The notes below the pieces were generated by a model, which was not told the origin of the DNA, did not search any database, and saw nothing but the letters and a program-made list of their open reading frames with translations. From contig CAMJFC010000007.1 of the NCBI GenBank assembly GCA_946404865.1, positions 18,297-82,296 of the forward strand: DNA of 64,000 bases. Direction: 5' to 3'. Position numbers and translations under genes: made by a program. The DNA is from an uncultured Prevotellaceae bacterium. GTDB taxonomy: Bacteria; Bacteroidota; Bacteroidia; Bacteroidales; Bacteroidaceae. How positions within the stretch are numbered: the stretch's first letter is position 1; each line of letters starts with the position of its first letter. Positions 40,044-48,840 of the stretch are shown piece by piece.

Positions 40044-40064
40044 TTTAAGGGAGGAAACACAATT

Positions 40065-42194
40065 ATGAAAAAGATATTCAAATCAATGTTATATGCTGCC
40101 GGCGTGCTGACCTTGACCACCGCTTGTGGCGATTTCCTGGAGACGGATTCTCCATCGAAGACCGATGCCAATTTCGTCTTCTCCACCAGCGAGACGGCAC
40201 GTGCTGCCCTCGAGGCCGCATACGCTGACTGGGCGAACGCCGCACAGAACAGGGTGTTCGGCGACGGACTCTTCTACGCTTCCGACGTGGCTGGCTCTGA
40301 CATCGAACGCCATCCCGAGAAATTTGAGAACCAGCCCGGACGTCACTGGCCGGAGTCGTTCTATCAGAACGGCACCTATGCAGGAAAATACGCGCTGACC
40401 AGCTATCAGAAAGAGGATGACACTTATGCTGCCCTCTATAAGATTATCAATGAGGCCAATATCGTGGTGCAAGCTCTGCAGACTTCTGACGGCTTCAATG
40501 AGATGATTGCTGCAGGCGTAGAGAGCACGCAGGGACAGATGTACGGCGAGGCCGTGGCTCTGAAGGCTACCGCATATCGCGAGTTGCTCAAGTACTTTGG
40601 CGATGTGCCTTATCTGAGCGGTAAAGTCACTGACAGCGGCAATCTCTGCGGACGCGATTCTATCTATGATGTCATCCTCGGTGAGTTGGAGCAGGCTGCT
40701 CCGCTGATGTACCGTCTGGGTTCCATCCCCGGGGTGACGGGTAAGAACTATTTCTCTCGCACTTATGTTGAGGGACTGATTGGACGTATCGCGCTCGAGG
40801 CTGGCGGCTATCAGATACGCCGCGGCGACATCACACGTCTTGATGGGCAGGGTAATCCCCTCTCTTTCGAGACCATGGGCAAACCGAACAACGGTGCTGA
40901 GTATGGCCGTCGTACCGATTACAAGAAATACTATGAACTGGCTCAGAAGTATTTCAAGGCTGTCATCGACAACCCCGGAACGGCTGTGTTCCATACCACC
41001 GACCCGCGTCAGAATGAGAGCGGTCGCACTTACGGCAACCCCTATCAGTATTTCTTCCAGCAGATGCATGGTGATGACAACGCCTTCGCTGATGAGTCCA
41101 TCTATGAGGTGTCCATTTCTCAGGGTGCTGGCAACGACGCTCGCCCCTATTCCTTCGGACGGCCTTCAACTGGTGCAAAAGCTGATAACTATCCCTGTAA
41201 GAACTATGGCCAGGGACGTATCAATCCCGCCTTCTACTATGGCGTGTTCGACCCGGCCGACATGCGACGTGATGTGTCTTGCGCAGTCACGGGTACCAAC
41301 GGTGCCAGTGGAACTGAGGTCTTGCTCCCCTTCGCACCGGGTTCACAGGCCAACGGTGGTGGCATCTCCTTAAATAAATGGGATGAGAACCGCCAGACCA
41401 AACCATGGACGGCCAACCAACGTAAGTCGGGCATCAACGGACCGTATATGCGCCTGTCGGAGATTTACTTAGGCTATGCCGAGGCATGTGCTGTGTTGGG
41501 CAATGATGCTGAGGCTAAGAACTACCTCTCTATCATCCGCAACCGTGCCTTCCCTGCTGGCAAGGCTAATGTCGATGCTTTTATCGCCAAAGAGGGCTCG
41601 CTGCTTGAGGCTATCATCGACGAGCGCGGCTTTGAATTTGCTGGCGAGGGCGACCGTCGTACAGTACTCATCCGTACGGGTCTCATCGGTAAAAAAATCA
41701 AGGCCATCAAGGATCTGACCACCAAGATGATGGACGGACTGGCTAAAGACGGATACTACAAGTTTGATAACGGCAACATCATATCCTCGGTCATCTATAC
41801 CAAGCAGGTGGATGCCAAGGCTGCAGTGAAACATCGTCTGACAGCTCAATGTCCCGTAGGCATGGAGAACGACCCCATCCTCTTCCCGGGATGGCGCGGC
41901 GTGAACGACGACTGGTCACAATTCGGTTTGGATTATAAAGGCAATACACTGACCAATCTGGCCATTCAGGGCTTGTTCGAGAAACTCACGGACAATGATA
42001 GGGGCACGTTGCTACAACAGGGTTATACTGAGGTTCCTTGGGGCTCGGAACTGCTCAAATATCGTGATGAGTATGAGAAATACCTCTTCTACGATTGGGA
42101 CTACGAGACCGCACCTATTCACTACTGGCCCTTCACTCCCAATGTGATGACTAACGGTGGATTCACCAATGGCTACGGATTCGCACAGCAATAA
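40065..42194 (+). CDS. SusD-family nutrient-binding lipoprotein
   Basis: LTTACGDFLETDSPSKTDANFVFSTSETARAALEAAY; KATAYRELLKYFGDVPYL; LIIDERGFEFAGEGDRR-type motif. Confidence 0.94.
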   Translation: MKKIFKSMLYAAGVLTLTTACGDFLETDSPSKTDANFVFSTSETARAALEAAYADWANAAQNRVFGDGLFYASDVAGSDIERHPEKFENQPGRHWPESFYQNGTYAGKYALTSYQKEDDTYAALYKIINEANIVVQALQTSDGFNEMIAAGVESTQGQMYGEAVALKATAYRELLKYFGDVPYLSGKVTDSGNLCGRDSIYDVILGELEQAAPLMYRLGSIPGVTGKNYFSRTYVEGLIGRIALEAGGYQIRRGDITRLDGQGNPLSFETMGKPNNGAEYGRRTDYKKYYELAQKYFKAVIDNPGTAVFHTTDPRQNESGRTYGNPYQYFFQQMHGDDNAFADESIYEVSISQGAGNDARPYSFGRPSTGAKADNYPCKNYGQGRINPAFYYGVFDPADMRRDVSCAVTGTNGASGTEVLLPFAPGSQANGGGISLNKWDENRQTKPWTANQRKSGINGPYMRLSEIYLGYAEACAVLGNDAEAKNYLSIIRNRAFPAGKANVDAFIAKEGSLLEAIIDERGFEFAGEGDRRTVLIRTGLIGKKIKAIKDLTTKMMDGLAKDGYYKFDNGNIISSVIYTKQVDAKAAVKHRLTAQCPVGMENDPILFPGWRGVNDDWSQFGLDYKGNTLTNLAIQGLFEKLTDNDRGTLLQQGYTEVPWGSELLKYRDEYEKYLFYDWDYETAPIHYWPFTPNVMTNGGFTNGYGFAQQ

Positions 42195-42212
42195 TCCTCC
42201 TGTCATAACCAT

Positions 42213-42244
42213 AAAAGGGGTGCTCATCACGAGCACCCCTTTTT
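42213..42244 (+). terminator. Rho-independent terminator after susD
   Basis: AAAAGGGGTGCTC-ATCAC-GAGCACCCCTTTTT. Confidence 0.9.
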
Positions 42245-42287
42245 CGGAATGATAGTTTTATGTCATCAGTTCAACTGACGAATTCGG

Positions 42288-43730
42288 CTATGCCTTGTAG
42301 TGTGTGTCGAGATACACCACCTTGGTAACAAGGTATTCCTCTACACCGTGCTTGCCGTCGGCGCCGCCGATACCGCTCTTCTTCAGTCCGGCATGGAAGC
42401 CTTGAATGGCCTCGAAATGCATGCGGTTGATGTAGGTCTCGCCAAACTCCAGTTCACGGCAGATGCGGGTGGCGGTGTCGATGTCTTTCGTGAAGACCGA
42501 CGAAGCCAGACCGTACTCACAGTCGTTGGCCCATTCAATCACCTGGTCGATGTTGTCAAACTCCACCAACGGCAGCACCGGACCGAAGGTTTCCTCGTGG
42601 ATGATATCCATATCCTGACGGCAGTCGTCAAGCACGGTGGCGGGGTAGAAGTAACCCTTGCCCTCGATGCGTTTGCCACCGCATAGAATCTTGGCTCCTT
42701 GCTTCACGGCATTCGCCACCTTTGCCTCCACACTCTCCAAAGCAGCTTTCTCCACCAACGGACCCATATCGACATCCTTCTCGATGGCGGGATTGCCCAC
42801 CTTCACCGCCTCGAATTTCTTCACGATGAGGTCGGTGAACGCTTTCTTGATGTCCTTATGCACATACACGCGCTCGGCATTGTTGCATATCTGCCCGGTG
42901 TTGCCGATGCGGCTCTCCAAGATGGCTTGTGCCGCCAGTTCCAAGTCGGCGTCGGGGAAGACGATGGCGGGTGCCTTGCCGCCCAGTTCCAGACTCACCT
43001 TTGTGATGTTGGGTGCGGCGGCCTCCATGATTTTCACACCTGCGCCCACGCTGCCGGTCAGACTTACAATGCCCACCTTCGGGTGCTTGGCCAGTGCGTT
43101 GCCCACGACCGAGCCCTTGCCGGTGACCACGTTGAACAGTCCGGCGGGCAGTCCGCTCTCATCCACGACCTTACAAAACTCACAGCAGTTCTCCGGTGTG
43201 ATTTGTGCCGGTTTGATGACGATGGCATTGCCGGTGATAAGGGCGGCAGCGGCCTTGCGGGCGATGAGGAAGAAGGGGAAGTTCCACGGCAGGATGCCGG
43301 CGGCCACACCGATGGGACGCTTCACCAGTATCATTGTCTCGTTGGGTGCGTCGCTCTGGATGACCTCACCTTCGATGCGGCGTGCAAACTCAGCCATGTA
43401 GTCGAAATAGGTGGCGGTGACACCCACCTCGACGCCGGCGAGTGCCTGCGTCTTGCCCTGTTCGCGCACCAGGATTTCCTGGAACTTGTCAAAATTCTTG
43501 CGGATGCCGTCGGCCATGCGATGCAGATAAACGGCACGCTCGCACGACGGGGTCTTCGCCCATTGTTTCTGGGCTTGGTAAGCTGCGTTGACGGCTTCCT
43601 CCACGTCTTCCACGGTGCCTGCCGGCTGCCGGCTGGTCACTTCTTCAGTGCTGGGGTTCAATACGTCAATCCACTCGCCGGAACGGCTTTCAACGAACTT
43701 GCCGTTGATGTACATTTTCAGATTTGTCAT
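42288..43730 (-). CDS. Aldehyde dehydrogenase, probable lactaldehyde dehydrogenase (AldA-type)
   Basis: MTNLKMYINGKFVESRSGEWIDVLNPSTEE start at 43730; VSLELGGKAPAIVFPDADLE, GNTGQICNNAERVYV catalytic Cys. Confidence 0.85.
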   Translation of the reverse strand: MTNLKMYINGKFVESRSGEWIDVLNPSTEEVTSRQPAGTVEDVEEAVNAAYQAQKQWAKTPSCERAVYLHRMADGIRKNFDKFQEILVREQGKTQALAGVEVGVTATYFDYMAEFARRIEGEVIQSDAPNETMILVKRPIGVAAGILPWNFPFFLIARKAAAALITGNAIVIKPAQITPENCCEFCKVVDESGLPAGLFNVVTGKGSVVGNALAKHPKVGIVSLTGSVGAGVKIMEAAAPNITKVSLELGGKAPAIVFPDADLELAAQAILESRIGNTGQICNNAERVYVHKDIKKAFTDLIVKKFEAVKVGNPAIEKDVDMGPLVEKAALESVEAKVANAVKQGAKILCGGKRIEGKGYFYPATVLDDCRQDMDIIHEETFGPVLPLVEFDNIDQVIEWANDCEYGLASSVFTKDIDTATRICRELEFGETYINRMHFEAIQGFHAGLKKSGIGGADGKHGVEEYLVTKVVYLDTHYKA

Positions 43731-43800
43731 AGTGTTTTGGTTTTTAGTTGTTAACAGACGAACATAATAGTAATTGCTCTGCAAAAATAATCTTTTTTTT

Positions 43801-43910
43801 CGACATATGAACATAAGAACAAATATTTTTACATAAGAACATATTTTTTTCGACAGATGAACATAGGAACATTTTTTTGACAGATGAACATAGGAACATA
43901 ATTTTTCTTT
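43801..43910. repeat. Degenerate copies of the GACATAGGAACATAAGGAC-type repeat
   Basis: CGACATATGAACATAAGAACA..., ACATAAGAACATATTTTTTTCGACAGATGAACATAGGAACAT..., GACAGATGAACATAGGAACATAATTTTT. Confidence 0.75.
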
Positions 43911-43989
43911 ATTATTTGTCTATTTGTCAGAAAAAGGTCGTACCTTTGTTGCAGTGACTAAAATACAACTCTGTTAAAACGATACGATT

Positions 43990-44802
43990 ATGTTGAAAAA
44001 ACGTTTTGTGACCATTCTCCTGATGACCGTCGTCTGTGCTTATGTCTCAGCACAAGTGACTTTTGCACACCCATGGCAAGGCAAGCGCGTAGCGTATTTT
44101 GGCGACAGTATCACCGACCCGAACAACAAAGGTTCGAAAACCAAGTATTGGAATTTCTTACAATCGTGGCTCGACATCACACCCTATGTCTATGGTGTGA
44201 GCGGACGGCAGTGGAATGATATCCCGCGTCAGGCGGATAAGTTGCAGGCCGACCACGGACAAGATGTCGATGCCATCCTGATTTTCGTGGGCACCAACGA
44301 TTTTAATGCGGGCGTTCCCATCGGTGAATGGTGGGACGAGTGCGATACCACCGTGATGGCGGGCATCCACAAACCCAAGGCTATGGTCGCCCGTAGGCAG
44401 CGCATGCCGCAGATGAACCCTGACACCTATCGCGGACGCATCAATATCGCTCTCGACAAAGTGAAACGGATGTTTCCCGATAAACAAATCGTCTTGCTCA
44501 CGCCGTTGCATCGCGCCTTCGCTGAGTTTAGCGATAGCAACTGCCAACCCGATGAGTCGTATCAGAACGAGTGCGGCGAGTGGGTGGATGCCTACGTGCA
44601 GTCGGTGTGTGAGGCGGGACGTATTTGGGCTGTGCCTGTCATCGACTGGAATGCCTCGTCGGGACTCTTCCCCTTGCATGAGGAGGGATTGCGTTACTTT
44701 GCCAAGCCCGATACCGACCGTTTGCACCCCAACGACGCTGGCCAGGAGCGTCTGGCACGCACCCTGATGTATCAGTTGCTCACACTGCCGTGTAGATTCT
44801 AA
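43990..44802 (+). CDS. SGNH/GDSL hydrolase, secreted
   Basis: Signal peptide; VAYFGDSITDPNN (block I), FVGTNDFNAG (block III), DRLHPNDAGQERLA (block V). Confidence 0.88.
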   Translation: MLKKRFVTILLMTVVCAYVSAQVTFAHPWQGKRVAYFGDSITDPNNKGSKTKYWNFLQSWLDITPYVYGVSGRQWNDIPRQADKLQADHGQDVDAILIFVGTNDFNAGVPIGEWWDECDTTVMAGIHKPKAMVARRQRMPQMNPDTYRGRINIALDKVKRMFPDKQIVLLTPLHRAFAEFSDSNCQPDESYQNECGEWVDAYVQSVCEAGRIWAVPVIDWNASSGLFPLHEEGLRYFAKPDTDRLHPNDAGQERLARTLMYQLLTLPCRF

Positions 44803-44856
44803 CCCCGTCGTCGTATGTTTCCGCACGTTTAGCGTGGAAATTACTCGGTTGATCTT

Positions 44857-45510
44857 CACGCTTCGCGTGGAAATTTTTCAAATTTAGTTCAAATTTTTCA
44901 AATTCATAATTTGAATCATTTCTTCGCGTCAGCTCGCCAAAGTTTTATCTATAAATATAAAGACGATGGATTGGAATAATGAATACAATAGAAAATACAA
45001 GTTCTTTCACGAAATCACAGGAGAGGCAATGAGGGTTCATTCAAAATACAAACCCGGCTTGCTTGAGTCTGCCTATGAGGCAGCTCTCAAATACTTGTTG
45101 GAACAGAATGGGCATCAAGTGGACAGACAGGTCTATCTTCCTATCTATTGGGATGAAGTGAAACTGGATCAGAATTATAGGATGGATTTGGTGATTGACT
45201 CCAATATTATCGTTGAATTGAAAGCAGTTTCACATATTGAAACCATACATCGCAGACAGTTATTCAACTATATGAACCTAACTCATTTGCCCTACGGAAT
45301 GATTATCAATTTCGGAGCCGAGAGTCTCTATTCAGAATGGTATCACAGAAACCCTACGACAGGTCAAATCGATAGAGTAAAACTGCTATGAGAATAATGT
45401 TTACAACTCTTGTCACCTATTTATTTAATAATAAACCGTAGTAATACACGCGTAGCGTGATAATTTGAAAAATTTGGATCTAATTTGAAAAATTTCCACG
45501 CGTCAGCGTG
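44857..45510. mobile_element. Candidate inverted-repeat-bounded element carrying a GxxExxY gene
   Basis: Left CACGCTTCGCGTGGAAATTTTTCAAATT(6)AAATTTTTCAAATT (44857-44904); right end 45462-45510 is its near-exact reverse complement. Confidence 0.6.
44966..45391 (+). CDS. GxxExxY protein (PD-(D/E)XK-like family)
   Basis: MRVHSKYKPGLLESAYEAALKYLL (GLLESAY = GxxExxY), YRMDLVIDSNIIVELKAVSHI (D...ExK nuclease-like core). Confidence 0.88.
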   Translation: MDWNNEYNRKYKFFHEITGEAMRVHSKYKPGLLESAYEAALKYLLEQNGHQVDRQVYLPIYWDEVKLDQNYRMDLVIDSNIIVELKAVSHIETIHRRQLFNYMNLTHLPYGMIINFGAESLYSEWYHRNPTTGQIDRVKLL

Positions 45511-45565
45511 CCAAAGACAAACACGCGTCAGCGTGCCAACCATCATCCTTCTAAAAAACCGCGTT

Positions 45566-46861
45566 ATGACACCGCAAAAATCAGCTTTCACCGCCCTCAT
45601 TGTGGCTATCACACTGTCAGTATTCATCCTTTTCCCCTTGAATCTCGCAGCGAAGAACCCTGCATCGCCTCCTGACCGGTGGCCTGACGGTACCCCCATC
45701 GACACATGGTTCAGCGATACCACCCGCATTGATGTGGCGTCGCTCGGCCGGCAGTACGTCATCACCGACTATGGTGTGCAAACTGACAGCACCCTGCTGC
45801 AGACCGAAGCCATACAAGGTGTGATTGACCGCGCTGCCCAAGAGGGTGGGGGCGTGGTCGTCGTGCCCCGCGGCACATTCCTCACGGGAGCACTCTTCTT
45901 CCGTCAAGGCACGCACCTGCACCTGAAAGAGGGAGGCGTGCTCAAAGGCATCGATGCCATCAAGCATTACCCCATCGGACGCACACGCATGGAGGGACAG
46001 ACACTCAATTACTTCGCCGCCTTGGTCAATGCCGATGGCATCGACGGTTTCACTATCACGGGCAAGGGCACCATCAACGGCAACGGACTGCGCTTCTGGG
46101 AGGAGTTCTGGTTGCGGAGGCGTTTCAACCCACAGTGTACCAACCTCGAGGCGCTGCGACCGCGGTTGGTCTATCTCTCCAACTGCCGTAATGTGCAGGT
46201 CCAAGACGTGCACCTCATCAATAGTGCTTTTTGGACCAACCATCTCTATCGTTGCGAGCGGGTGAAGTATCTCGGTTGCACCATCTACGCACCGCATACC
46301 CCCGCGGATGCGAAGGCACCGTCGAGTGATGCCATCGACTTAGATGTGTGTCACGATGTGCTGATTCACGGTTGTGATATCAGTGTCAATGACGATGCCG
46401 TGGTGTTAAAAGGAGGCAAGGGCACGTGGGCGGACCAAGACCCTGACAATGGTCCGAATGAGCGTATCATCGTGCAGCAATGCCATTATGGATTCGTTCA
46501 TGGCTGTCTGACCTTTGGAAGCGAGTCCATTTACGACAGGAATGTCATCTTGCGCAACTGCAAGGTAGAGGAGGCACAACGTGTGCTGTGGTTGAAGATG
46601 CGGCCCGATACCCCCCAGCATTATGAGTATGTCAAGGTGGAAGGAATCACCGGTTCGTGTGGCAGTTTCCTTTTTATCCATCCATGGACACAATTTTATA
46701 AGCCAGGCGACCGACCAGACATGCCGCTCTCGCTGTGCAACAATATCACAATCAAACAAATTAACATGACTTGCGGCCAATTCCTGAATGTGAAGACATC
46801 AGATAAATATGTGTTGAAGGACTTCACCCTCGACGGTGCCCCGTTGTCCTTTGAACAATAA
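45566..46861 (+). CDS. GH28-family pectinase (polygalacturonase/rhamnogalacturonase-like)
   Basis: YGVQTDSTLLQTEAIQGVIDRAAQEGGGVVVVPRGTFLTGALFF; SSDAIDLDVCHDVLIHGCDISVNDDAVVLKGGKG; GxxTFGSESIY; ATG 45566. Confidence 0.85.
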   Translation: MTPQKSAFTALIVAITLSVFILFPLNLAAKNPASPPDRWPDGTPIDTWFSDTTRIDVASLGRQYVITDYGVQTDSTLLQTEAIQGVIDRAAQEGGGVVVVPRGTFLTGALFFRQGTHLHLKEGGVLKGIDAIKHYPIGRTRMEGQTLNYFAALVNADGIDGFTITGKGTINGNGLRFWEEFWLRRRFNPQCTNLEALRPRLVYLSNCRNVQVQDVHLINSAFWTNHLYRCERVKYLGCTIYAPHTPADAKAPSSDAIDLDVCHDVLIHGCDISVNDDAVVLKGGKGTWADQDPDNGPNERIIVQQCHYGFVHGCLTFGSESIYDRNVILRNCKVEEAQRVLWLKMRPDTPQHYEYVKVEGITGSCGSFLFIHPWTQFYKPGDRPDMPLSLCNNITIKQINMTCGQFLNVKTSDKYVLKDFTLDGAPLSFEQ

Positions 46862-46895
46862 AACGGGCAAGAACATATCCCATGAATGACAATTG

Positions 46896-47020
46896 TTCGG
46901 TCATAAACCTCAACAACTCGTCAAAATTCAAAACTCAACATTCAAAATTCAGCAATTCTTCATCGCCGAAGGCGACCATTCAACATTCAACATTCAAAAC
47001 TCAACATTCAACATTCATTC
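46896..47020. repeat. Intergenic repeat with TCGCC-GAA-GGCGA hairpin and (CATTCAA)n
   Basis: TTCGGTCATAAACCTCAACAACTCGTCAAAATTC...CATCGCCGAAGGCGACCATTCAACATTC; collinear with 35507-35600. Confidence 0.8.
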
Positions 47021-47743
47021 CACCTTCAGATGCTCACGGTTTACGTACGACGGGTGGTCGAGCAACCGGCGTTTCAGATGCCAGAAATAGAAGATGGTAA
47101 TCAGTCCGATGGCTGCGTCCACCTCGAGGCTGTTTCCTGACATGTGGAGCAGGAAGTTAAACACCAAATGGAGTAGAGCCGCGAGTGCCATGAGACCACC
47201 CGTCATTGACAGGTCGCTGTCGAACACGTTGTATAGTCGTACACCCAGGACGATGGCACTCAGTTCGCCCATGACAAGCCACGAAGCCATGAAATAGAAC
47301 AGTTTGGGACGTTGCTCCTCGGCGGGGATACCATAGTTAGTGACCATATAGGCGACAACCAGATGGTACATCAACAATAGCAGCAGTGTAAGCCAGCAGT
47401 TGATGGTCAGGTGCCGGTATTCGAAGCGCAAACCATACATCAGCGCGAAGAGCAGAAGGCTCTCACCGATGGTTTTCAAGATATGCCCTATTGCCAAGAT
47501 ATTATGCCAAGGAATGAAATTGATGTCGATACCACGGTTGGTCAGAAATAGGAAAATCTGGCCTAAAGCCGCAAGGAGAAATGCCAGCGTGGTAAGTTTA
47601 TTTGACCATGGCGATTGGACATGGTCGATAAAATTGCTGCTGTTTAACTCTTTCAGGTGCAGTTCCCATTCACATTTCTGACAAACGAGGTCTTCCTCTT
47701 CTATAGGAGCGCCGCAGTGTGGACATTTGGTAGTCGTCTTCAT
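47015..47743 (-). CDS. Zinc-ribbon membrane protein
   Basis: CPHCGAPIEEEDLVCQKCEWEL zinc ribbon plus several hydrophobic segments. Confidence 0.75.
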   Translation of the reverse strand: MKTTTKCPHCGAPIEEEDLVCQKCEWELHLKELNSSNFIDHVQSPWSNKLTTLAFLLAALGQIFLFLTNRGIDINFIPWHNILAIGHILKTIGESLLLFALMYGLRFEYRHLTINCWLTLLLLLMYHLVVAYMVTNYGIPAEEQRPKLFYFMASWLVMGELSAIVLGVRLYNVFDSDLSMTGGLMALAALLHLVFNFLLHMSGNSLEVDAAIGLITIFYFWHLKRRLLDHPSYVNREHLKVE

Positions 47744-47992
47744 GATGATTCATTGAATGATTTTGAGCGCGCAAAATTAACTAAAAAATACCGAAAAGCG
47801 CATGTTTTCTCCGTGTTTTGGCGAGTTTTGTGTTATTTGTATATAATTAACATTTTTGTTGACGGATTGAAGAACCATTTTTCCCGTATTTTTTGCACCG
47901 ATTTTTTATGAAATGTCAGGTGATGGCATTTGAAATGGTGAAGGTGGTACCGTGGTATCCATGAGAATTGGACGGTAACTAAATAATCTGGC

Positions 47993-48667
47993 TCATCCTA
48001 TCAGCCGTTTGATTTGTTGGTCGGTTGCCCCTGGTAATAACTGGTGAAAATGGTCTGACAATCGTTGGTACGACTCCTCGGGCGAGCGGCTGCAAAGGCA
48101 GGCATCACGCCCGAGAAGCTGTTCCGGCGTGTTGAGCAAAGCCCAACCCCAACCATATTCCTTGCCGTGGCGGTCGGTGGGATAGACGAAATCCTCCGTC
48201 ACGATGTAGCACCCCATCTGCAAACGGGTGATGAAGGTGTCGAAACGGCTCCGCATCTTCGGACCCGTGAAACCGCAGGCAGCACGCAATTCACGTGTAA
48301 TCATACTACCCTCTACGCGCAAGGTGGTGAGGATGGCTTCTTCGATGCTCCCCTCTTCTGGCGCTGGATGCGTATGGCGCCGCCAGTTATAGAAATCAGA
48401 CCACCATGTCTGGCTGATGAACCCCGCCTTCTTGTCGAAAAACTTCCCATAGACGCAGTGCCCTTCCGTCACCACCGACCCTTTCCATTTCCACAGCGGC
48501 CAGTCCCATCCTCCGTCGGGCAGTATCACATATCGGCAGTCGTCTGCCACCATGGCTTCGGCGGAATAGCCTGCTATACCACTGTCTAAGAGCGGAAGAA
48601 ACCCGATTTGTTCTATCACCGCCATCAAGTCGGCAGCAGAGTGTATGTCGTTATAAGTCCTTTTCAT
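47993..48667 (-). CDS. AlkZ-related winged-helix protein
   Basis: LLDSGIAGYSAEAMVADDCRYVILPDGGWDWPLWKWKGSVV...ITRELRAACGFTGPKMRSRFDTFITRLQMGCYIV; ATG 48667 preferred. Confidence 0.65.
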   Translation of the reverse strand: MKRTYNDIHSAADLMAVIEQIGFLPLLDSGIAGYSAEAMVADDCRYVILPDGGWDWPLWKWKGSVVTEGHCVYGKFFDKKAGFISQTWWSDFYNWRRHTHPAPEEGSIEEAILTTLRVEGSMITRELRAACGFTGPKMRSRFDTFITRLQMGCYIVTEDFVYPTDRHGKEYGWGWALLNTPEQLLGRDACLCSRSPEESYQRLSDHFHQLLPGATDQQIKRLIG

Positions 48668-48840
48668 CGACTGCAAATTTACGACTTTTTCGGTTTTCTC
48701 GTATCTTTCGAGCACAAAAACTATCAATATCACGAGCCATCATCTCATTCCGTGTCACTATTTTAGTGGAATCATGCGATTTTATTTGTTTTTTTCAGTC
48801 TTTTGCTCTATTTTTGCAAATGTTTATCCAAGATTGAATC

